This document shows positions 6,501-10,465 of a DNA stretch of 10,465 nt, piece after piece. The stretch covers positions 1-10,465 of the forward strand of contig JAFOBK010000207.1 in NCBI GenBank assembly GCA_017381835.1, written 5' to 3'. The position numbers and the translations under genes are program-made. This DNA is from Oscillospiraceae bacterium. GTDB taxonomy: Bacteria; Bacillota_A; Clostridia; Oscillospirales; Oscillospiraceae. Below the pieces are notes generated by a model. That model was not told where the DNA came from and searched no databases. It saw only the letters and a list, made by a program, of their open reading frames with translations. Within the stretch, counting starts at the first letter, position 1. The number at the start of each line of letters is the position of its first letter.

Positions 6501-6575
6501 TGTAGGGGCGAGCATCGCTCGTCCGCTGCTGCAGAATTTTACTGCGGTAACGGACGACCAATGGTCGCCCCTACA
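6501..6575. repeat. Palindromic intergenic repeat, copy 3 (cloverleaf-like)
   Basis: This is the second short copy, 75 bp including the terminal TGTAGGGG/CCCCTACA outer stem (6501-6508 with 6568-6575). Hairpin A is 6509-6521, the inner stem 6522-6534 with 6542-6554 and a 7-nt loop AATTTTA, and hairpin B 6555-6567. Side hairpins are identical to copy 2. It ends 5 bp past the lplA stop and has the same orientation relative to that minus-strand gene as copy 2 has to the methyltransferase. Read on the minus strand it is followed by TATTGTTTTTCTTTGC, so it may work as the lplA terminator. Confidence 0.88.
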
Positions 6576-6580
6576 GATAA

Positions 6581-7567
6581 TCATAACACTTGCTTTTTGA
6601 TCAGCGAACAAAGATCCTCACAGACATCGGCAGGGAGAAATGCCTGCCGGAGGGCATATACCATGCTGTCCGTATCGAACCGGCAGCCGGTTAGCGCTTT
6701 CGTGATGCTCTCGGGCAAAGTCCAGTCCATGGCATCGGTGTTGATGCCGACCTGATTGATGATACCGCCCTTGGCATCCAACTGCAGACCCACATAACCC
6801 CAGGGGAATTTCTCCTCGCAGGCGAAGGTAAATGCCAGGGGAGCGCCGTAGAGATAATCCCAGCTGCTGTAGCGTTCTTTCAGCCGGCAGATCTCCTGCT
6901 CCATAGCTTCTGTCAGACAGAAGGGCTCTGCAGTCAAACCGTAGACCTTCTGGAAGGCTGATGCCATATTTTGCCGCATACCTTCAATGGTAAGAGAGGG
7001 ACACAGCTCCTTCAAATTCACCACACGGCTGCGGACGGAAGCCACACCCTTGGCTTCCAGCTTAGCCTTGGGAGGGGAGAGGTAGCGTCCCAGCTTGTCC
7101 TTGTCCACATCCACCATCAGAGTGCCGTGGTGATAGGCATGGACTTTATCCTGATAGAAAGCATTGCCGGAGAATTTTCTGCCCTCTGCCAGCAAATCAT
7201 TGCGGCCGGACTTTTCCGCCTGAATACCGGCCAAAGCGCAGGCTTCCTTAATCACATCCACCTGCTTGTCCAGGTCATAATCCTCTTTGCACATCACAAA
7301 GGTAAAGTTCAGATTCCCAAGATCGTGATAGACAGCACCACCGCCGGACAGCCGGCGGGACAGCGTGCCGCCTTCTTCTTCCAGCAAAGAGGTGCGGCAC
7401 TCCAGCCAAGCGTTCTGATTCTTGCCGATAACCACGGTGTTAAGATTTTGCCAAAGATATAACATGGCTTCGCCGGGCTGCATGGCGTCCATCAGCACCT
7501 TTTCCGCTGCCAAATTCTCATGGGGGTTGGTGCCTTGTGCATTGTAAATAAAAATCTTGTGAATCAT
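6581..7567 (-). CDS. lplA: Lipoate-protein ligase A
   Basis: LplA activates lipoate with ATP to lipoyl-AMP and attaches it to the lysine of lipoyl domains. The 328-residue length fits two-domain bacterial LplA (catalytic plus C-terminal accessory domain). Family motifs are RRLSGGGAVYHDLGN (71-85), matching the adenylate/lipoate-binding loop; GRNDLL (121-126); GRKFSGNA (129-136), whose Lys131 corresponds to the lipoate-carbonyl-binding Lys133 of E. coli; and HHGTLM (146-151). The C-terminal half has the accessory-domain pattern (WDYLYG, FTFACEEKFPWG). ATG 7567 is chosen because AGGTGA lies 4 nt upstream and family proteins begin this way; an upstream in-frame start near 7624 would fall inside the promoter. 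It is divergent from deoR and near the E2 gene, which encodes three lipoyl domains, its likely substrate. Confidence 0.96.
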   Translation of the reverse strand: MIHKIFIYNAQGTNPHENLAAEKVLMDAMQPGEAMLYLWQNLNTVVIGKNQNAWLECRTSLLEEEGGTLSRRLSGGGAVYHDLGNLNFTFVMCKEDYDLDKQVDVIKEACALAGIQAEKSGRNDLLAEGRKFSGNAFYQDKVHAYHHGTLMVDVDKDKLGRYLSPPKAKLEAKGVASVRSRVVNLKELCPSLTIEGMRQNMASAFQKVYGLTAEPFCLTEAMEQEICRLKERYSSWDYLYGAPLAFTFACEEKFPWGYVGLQLDAKGGIINQVGINTDAMDWTLPESITKALTGCRFDTDSMVYALRQAFLPADVCEDLCSLIKKQVL

Positions 7568-7595
7568 TTGGTCACCTCGTTGAGAAGATGGTTTT

Positions 7596-7624
7596 ATTAT
7601 AATGGACAGCGTTTTTTTCGTCAA
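7596..7624 (-). promoter_or_regulatory. Promoter of lplA
   Basis: On the minus strand TTGACG (7624-7619) and a perfect TATAAT (7601-7596) are 17 bp apart, 28 bp before the lplA ATG. The -35 boxes of this and the divergent deoR promoter are 31 bp apart; one TGTTAAA (7643-7649) lies between them. Confidence 0.83.
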
Positions 7625-7655
7625 TAAAAATATACTTTTTGGTGTTAAATTATAG

Positions 7656-7685
7656 TTGACAAATGTTAAAATCGGATGTTATAAT
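7656..7685 (+). promoter_or_regulatory. Promoter of the deoR-family gene
   Basis: TTGACA (7656-7661) and TATAAT (7680-7685) are both perfect consensus hexamers, 18 bp apart, with TG one base before the -10 (extended -10). The expected start is about 7692, giving a leader of about 32 nt. Confidence 0.87.
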
Positions 7686-7712
7686 TCTGATAATAGCACA
7701 AACTTATAACAT
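7676..7712. promoter_or_regulatory. Putative DeoR-type operator at the deoR promoter (autoregulation)
   Basis: ATGTTATAA (7676-7684) and TTATAACAT (7704-7712) are a perfect 9-bp inverted repeat with a 19-bp spacer, spanning the -10 box, start site and the edge of the RBS. Further half-sites are TGTTAAA (7664-7670 region and 7643-7649) and GGTAACA (7716-7722). E. coli DeoR binds TGTTAGAATTCTAACA, so the half-site type fits the family. Part of the left arm coincides with an extended -10, which weakens that arm as independent evidence. Confidence 0.55.
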
Positions 7713-7723
7713 GAGGTAACACC

Positions 7724-8473
7724 ATGAACCGAATCAGACAGGATAGGATCAAAGAATATATCGAAGAGAAAAATGTAGTTACCATTAAGCAGCTGCAGGA
7801 ATTGTTTCCGGATGTGTCGTTGATGACCATTCACCGGGATCTGGATACCCTGGAGGCGACCGGTGCCATTGTGAAGTTCCGGGGCGGCGCCAGATCTGTG
7901 CGTTATGCCGGTGATCCGGAGTTCAATGTGCGCATGCGGGATAACAACTCCGGCAAGCTTCTGATCGCCCGGAAGGCCATGGAGCTGATCCAGCCCCATT
8001 CCTCCATTTTCCTGGATGCCAGTACCACCAATCTGTCCCTGGCCCGGAATCTGCCGGATATGAACCTGAATATTTTCACCACCGGTCCCAGCATCGCGCT
8101 GGAACTTTGCCGGCTGCATAATCCCGTGGTTACCCTGTGCTGTGGCACCATTAACCGCAAAAACCTGGCACTTTCCGGACAAAACACCCTGGAAATGCTG
8201 GAAAAAATAAACATTGATATGGCCTTTATCGGCGTTTCCGGCTGCAGTGTGGACTCCGGTTTTACCTGCGGCACCGAAGGAGATATGCTGGTAAAGCGCC
8301 TGGTGATTCAAAAGGCACGCACCAGCGTTGTCATGTGCACCCAGGAGAAGCTCCGCTGCCTGATGCCCTATACCTTCGCCACCATGAAGGATGTGGATTA
8401 CCTGATCTCCGATGCTCCGATGCCTGAGCCCTTCCAGCTGGCGGCAAAGGAGTTTGGAACCGTTCTTCTATAA
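7724..8473 (+). CDS. DeoR-family transcriptional regulator
   Basis: The 249-residue protein has the two-domain DeoR architecture. The N-terminal winged helix-turn-helix (about residues 3-58) carries the family signature VSLMTIHRDLDTLEATGAI followed by KFRGGA. The C-terminal sensor domain (about 75-235) contains IFLDASTT (95-102), GTIN (141-144) and SGQNTLEML (151-159), and is of the type that usually senses phosphorylated sugars. GAGGT (7713-7717) is 6 nt before the ATG. It has its own promoter and terminator, is divergent from lplA and lies upstream of E2. Repeated TGTTA/TAACA half-sites at its own and the E2 promoter suggest autoregulation and control of the 2-oxoacid dehydrogenase genes. 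The inducer cannot be told from the sequence; the family usually represses. Confidence 0.94.
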   Translation: MNRIRQDRIKEYIEEKNVVTIKQLQELFPDVSLMTIHRDLDTLEATGAIVKFRGGARSVRYAGDPEFNVRMRDNNSGKLLIARKAMELIQPHSSIFLDASTTNLSLARNLPDMNLNIFTTGPSIALELCRLHNPVVTLCCGTINRKNLALSGQNTLEMLEKINIDMAFIGVSGCSVDSGFTCGTEGDMLVKRLVIQKARTSVVMCTQEKLRCLMPYTFATMKDVDYLISDAPMPEPFQLAAKEFGTVLL

Positions 8474-8484
8474 GTAAATTCTCC

Positions 8485-8512
8485 AGGCCTGCCGGAAAAA
8501 CGGCAGGCCTTT
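8485..8512 (+). terminator. Intrinsic terminator after the deoR-family gene
   Basis: A perfect 10-bp stem (8485-8494 AGGCCTGCCG with 8501-8510) closes a GAAAAA loop, followed by a short TTT run (8510-8512, then CC). It lies 11 bp after the stop and separates deoR from the E2 promoter. The short T-run may allow some read-through. Confidence 0.75.
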
Positions 8513-8535
8513 CCATGTTTTGGTAGAATTTGCAC

Positions 8536-8564
8536 TTGACTCACTTGTTACATGGTGTTATAAT
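8536..8564 (+). promoter_or_regulatory. Promoter of the E2 gene
   Basis: TTGACT (8536-8541) and perfect TATAAT (8559-8564) are 17 bp apart, with TG one base before the -10. The start is expected at about 8571, leaving a leader of about 87 nt. In that leader CTGAAA (8590-8595) can pair with TTTCAG (8621-8626) around an inner GCAT/ATGC hairpin; I see no known riboswitch. Confidence 0.87.
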
Positions 8565-8579
8565 TAACATGCTATAACA
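8556..8579. promoter_or_regulatory. Putative DeoR-type operator at the E2 promoter
   Basis: TGTTATA (8556-8562) and TATAACA (8573-8579) form a perfect inverted repeat with a 10-bp spacer over the -10 and start site. Inside it, TGTTATAATTAACA (8556-8569) is itself a TGTTA-N4-TAACA palindrome, close to the E. coli DeoR operator (TGTTA-N6-TAACA). TTGTTACA (8545-8552) adds another half-site in the promoter spacer. The 10-bp string TGTTATAATT is shared with the deoR promoter. Confidence 0.55.
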
Positions 8580-8657
8580 ATGGATAACTCTGAAAGTCTG
8601 CGCATTTTTCGATGCTTGAATTTCAGGGGGACCATAAAAATAAAGGAGGATATACCT

Positions 8658-10465
8658 TTGGCAAACGCAGTAATTATGCCCAAGGCTGGCATCACTGTTG
8701 AATCCTGTATCATCGGTGAGTGGCTGAAGAACGTGGGCGATCAGATCAATGTAGGCGACATCCTGTTCACTTACGAGACTGACAAGGCTTCTTTTGAATG
8801 CGAATCCACCGCAGCCGGCACTCTGCTGGAGATCTTCTTCGAGGCTGGTGACGAAGTTCCCTGCCTGCAGAATGTCTGTGCAATCGGCAACCCCGGCGAA
8901 GACACCTCCGCTCTGAAGGGCGGCGCTGCTTCCACCGAAGCACCTGCTGAGGCTCCCGCCGCAGCACCCGCAGCCGCTGCTGCTCCCGCTGCACCCGCTG
9001 CTGTCGCTACCAAGGCACAGGGCATCCTGATGCCCAAGGCTGGTATCACCGTCGAGTCCTGCATCATCGGCGAATGGCTGAAGCAGGTTGGCGACCAGAT
9101 CAAGGTTGGCGATATCCTGTTTACTTACGAAACTGACAAGGCTTCCTTCGAGTGCGAGTCCACTGCTGAAGGCGAGCTGCTGGCTATCTTCTACGAAGCA
9201 GGCGACGAAGTTCCCTGCCTGGAGAACGTCTGTGCTGTCGGTCCTCACGGCGAGCCCACTGACTGCCTGAAGGGCATCGGCGGTACTCCCGCTCCCGCAG
9301 CTGCTGAAGAAGCTCCCGCTGCAGCACCCGCTGCTGAGGCTGCTCCCGTTGCTGCCGGTGTTGAGACTGTTATCATGCCCAAGGCTGGTATCACTGTTGA
9401 GTCCTGCCTGATCGGCGAATGGCTGAAGAAGGTCGGCGACCAGATCAAGATCGGCGACGTCCTGTTCACCTACGAGACCGACAAGGCTTCCTTCGAGTGC
9501 GAGTCCACCGCTGAAGGCGAGCTGCTGGAGATCCTCTATCAGGAAGGCGACGAAGTTCCCTGCCTGGAGGCTGTCTGCAAGATCGGTGTTAAGGGCGCTG
9601 CTGTTGCTGCTGCTCCCGCATCCAATGCAAACGCTGCTGTCTCTCCCAGAGCACGCAAGCTGGCTGCTACCGCAGGTGTTGACGCAACCCTGGCTACCGG
9701 TACCGGCCCCAACGGCCGCATCATCGAGCGCGATGTTCGCGAGCTGATGGCTAATCCCCCCGTGGTTGCTGCTGCTCCCGCTGTGGCTGCACCCGCTCCC
9801 GCTGCTGCACCTGCACCCGCTGCTGCTCCCGCTCCCGTGGCTGCTGCTCCCGAGGCAGAGGCAGAGTACAAGGATGTGAAGTTCTCCGGCATCCGCCGCG
9901 CAATCAGCAAGTCCATGATGACTTCTATGCACGGTATGGCTCAGCTGACTCACAACACTTCCTTCGACGCTACCACCATTATGAACTACCGCAAGCAGCT
10001 GAAGGCTGCCGGCGGCGAGTACGCAGGCATTACCCTGGGCGATATCGTTCTGTACGCTGTTTCCCGTACCCTGCTCAACTACCCCGACCTGAACGCAAAC
10101 ATGCTGGATGACAACAACATCCGCCTGTTCAACCATGTCAACCTGGGTGTTGCTGTGGATACTCCCCGCGGCCTGATGGTTCCCACCATCCGTCATGCTG
10201 ACGAGATGAGCCTGCTGGAGATCTCCAAGGCTGTTAAGCAGCTGGCTGCTGAGTGCCGTGACGGCGCTATCAGCCCCGACAAGCTGTCCGGCGGTTCCTT
10301 CACCGTTTCCAACCTGGGCAACATGGGCGTCGAGTCCTTCACTCCCGTTATCAATCCTCCCCAGACCGGTATCCTGGGCGTCTGCGGCACCATCGACCGC
10401 GTACGCAAGGGCAAGGACGGCGGCATCGAGCTGTATCCCGCTATGGGCCTGAGCCTGACCTACGA
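8658..10465 (+). CDS. 2-oxoacid (probably pyruvate) dehydrogenase complex E2, triple-lipoyl dihydrolipoamide acyltransferase (3' end outside window)
   Basis: E2 is the core of a 2-oxoacid dehydrogenase complex and passes the acyl group from E1 to CoA through lipoyl arms. The start is TTG, supported by AAGGAGGA (8643-8650) 7 nt upstream; the next ATG (8676) would cut into the first domain. The 602 residues seen show, in order: lipoyl domains at about 5-78, 123-196 and 238-311, each with the lipoyl lysine in TDKAS (Lys43, Lys161, Lys276); Ala/Pro-rich linkers at about 90-120, 208-236 and 367-402; a peripheral subunit-binding domain (about 328-366, SPRARKLAATAGVD ending GRIIERDV); and an acyltransferase domain from about 404. 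The catalytic His-x-x-x-Asp-Gly lies beyond the window end, so activity cannot be judged. Pyruvate is inferred from context; acetoin or branched-chain complexes remain possible. It is first after its own promoter, with no E1 gene upstream. Confidence 0.95.
   Translation, partial: MANAVIMPKAGITVESCIIGEWLKNVGDQINVGDILFTYETDKASFECESTAAGTLLEIFFEAGDEVPCLQNVCAIGNPGEDTSALKGGAASTEAPAEAPAAAPAAAAAPAAPAAVATKAQGILMPKAGITVESCIIGEWLKQVGDQIKVGDILFTYETDKASFECESTAEGELLAIFYEAGDEVPCLENVCAVGPHGEPTDCLKGIGGTPAPAAAEEAPAAAPAAEAAPVAAGVETVIMPKAGITVESCLIGEWLKKVGDQIKIGDVLFTYETDKASFECESTAEGELLEILYQEGDEVPCLEAVCKIGVKGAAVAAAPASNANAAVSPRARKLAATAGVDATLATGTGPNGRIIERDVRELMANPPVVAAAPAVAAPAPAAAPAPAAAPAPVAAAPEAEAEYKDVKFSGIRRAISKSMMTSMHGMAQLTHNTSFDATTIMNYRKQLKAAGGEYAGITLGDIVLYAVSRTLLNYPDLNANMLDDNNIRLFNHVNLGVAVDTPRGLMVPTIRHADEMSLLEISKAVKQLAAECRDGAISPDKLSGGSFTVSNLGNMGVESFTPVINPPQTGILGVCGTIDRVRKGKDGGIELYPAMGLSLTY
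8676..9587 (+). repeat. Three tandem lipoyl-domain repeats within the E2 gene
   Basis: Three 213-bp units (8676-8888, 9030-9242, 9375-9587) begin at the codons for MPKAG and recur at 354 and 345 bp. By hand count the encoded 71-residue units are about 89% (1 vs 2), 85% (2 vs 3) and 80% (1 vs 3) identical. They are separated by GC-rich Ala/Pro linkers. Such similarity points to recent duplication or gene conversion and makes the region prone to copy-number change or misassembly. Confidence 0.9.

Noticed and set aside
712..6575. The three palindromic repeats considered as a CRISPR array.
   Set aside because: They are kilobases apart in separate intergenic gaps, with no regular spacers and no cas genes.
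8565..8657. E2 leader considered as a riboswitch.
   Set aside because: About 87 nt with only a weak interrupted stem (8590-8626); no known riboswitch core recognised and no terminator-like alternative fold.
8541..10196. A 551-residue open frame antisense to the E2 gene, Ser/Gly-rich with Cys and His.
   Set aside because: It mirrors the strongly biased Ala/Pro/Glu codons and tandem repeats of E2 on the other strand; low complexity, no RBS-supported start, and E2 itself is unmistakable.

Overview
The window looks like a chromosomal segment of an anaerobic, gut-type Firmicute, most likely Clostridia of the Oscillospiraceae/Ruminococcaceae kind. This is inferred from the moderate GC content, strong AAGGAG-type ribosome binding sites, fermentation genes (acetate kinase, a lactate/malate dehydrogenase), the style of the proteins and the intergenic palindromic repeats whose ends read TGTAGGGG. 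No species can be named from the sequence alone. It is mostly housekeeping DNA with no sign of phage, transposase or CRISPR.

Left part, plus strand (1-3243): the 3' half of ackA (acetate kinase) ends in a clear intrinsic terminator, followed by a palindromic repeat (712-821). A three-gene run follows: a signal-peptide-bearing membrane protein of unknown function, a 74-residue two-helix membrane protein, and pepT (peptidase T), whose start codon overlaps the previous stop. A strong terminator closes it.

Middle (3274-6580): a near-consensus promoter drives an LDH/MDH-family dehydrogenase with a malate-type arginine at the substrate-specificity position. Convergent to it lies a minus-strand pair, rsmI (16S rRNA C1402 2'-O-methyltransferase) followed by a METTL25-like SAM methyltransferase. 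Two more copies of the palindromic repeat (4353-4425 and 6501-6575) lie a few bases past the stop codons of minus-strand genes.

Right part (6581-10465): lplA (lipoate-protein ligase, minus) and a DeoR-family regulator (plus) are divergent. Downstream of deoR and its terminator, a separate strong promoter drives the E2 (dihydrolipoamide acyltransferase) gene of a 2-oxoacid dehydrogenase complex. E2 starts at TTG, has three tandem lipoyl domains and runs off the window. LplA and E2 fit together functionally: the ligase would lipoylate the three E2 lysines.

Two patterns deserve attention. First, TGTTA/TAACA half-sites resembling the E. coli DeoR operator recur at the deoR, E2 and dehydrogenase promoters, suggesting a small pyruvate-node regulon. 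Second, all three palindromic repeats fold on paper into the same four-way junction with no unpaired bases at the junction, and the differences between arms and between copies preserve base pairing.
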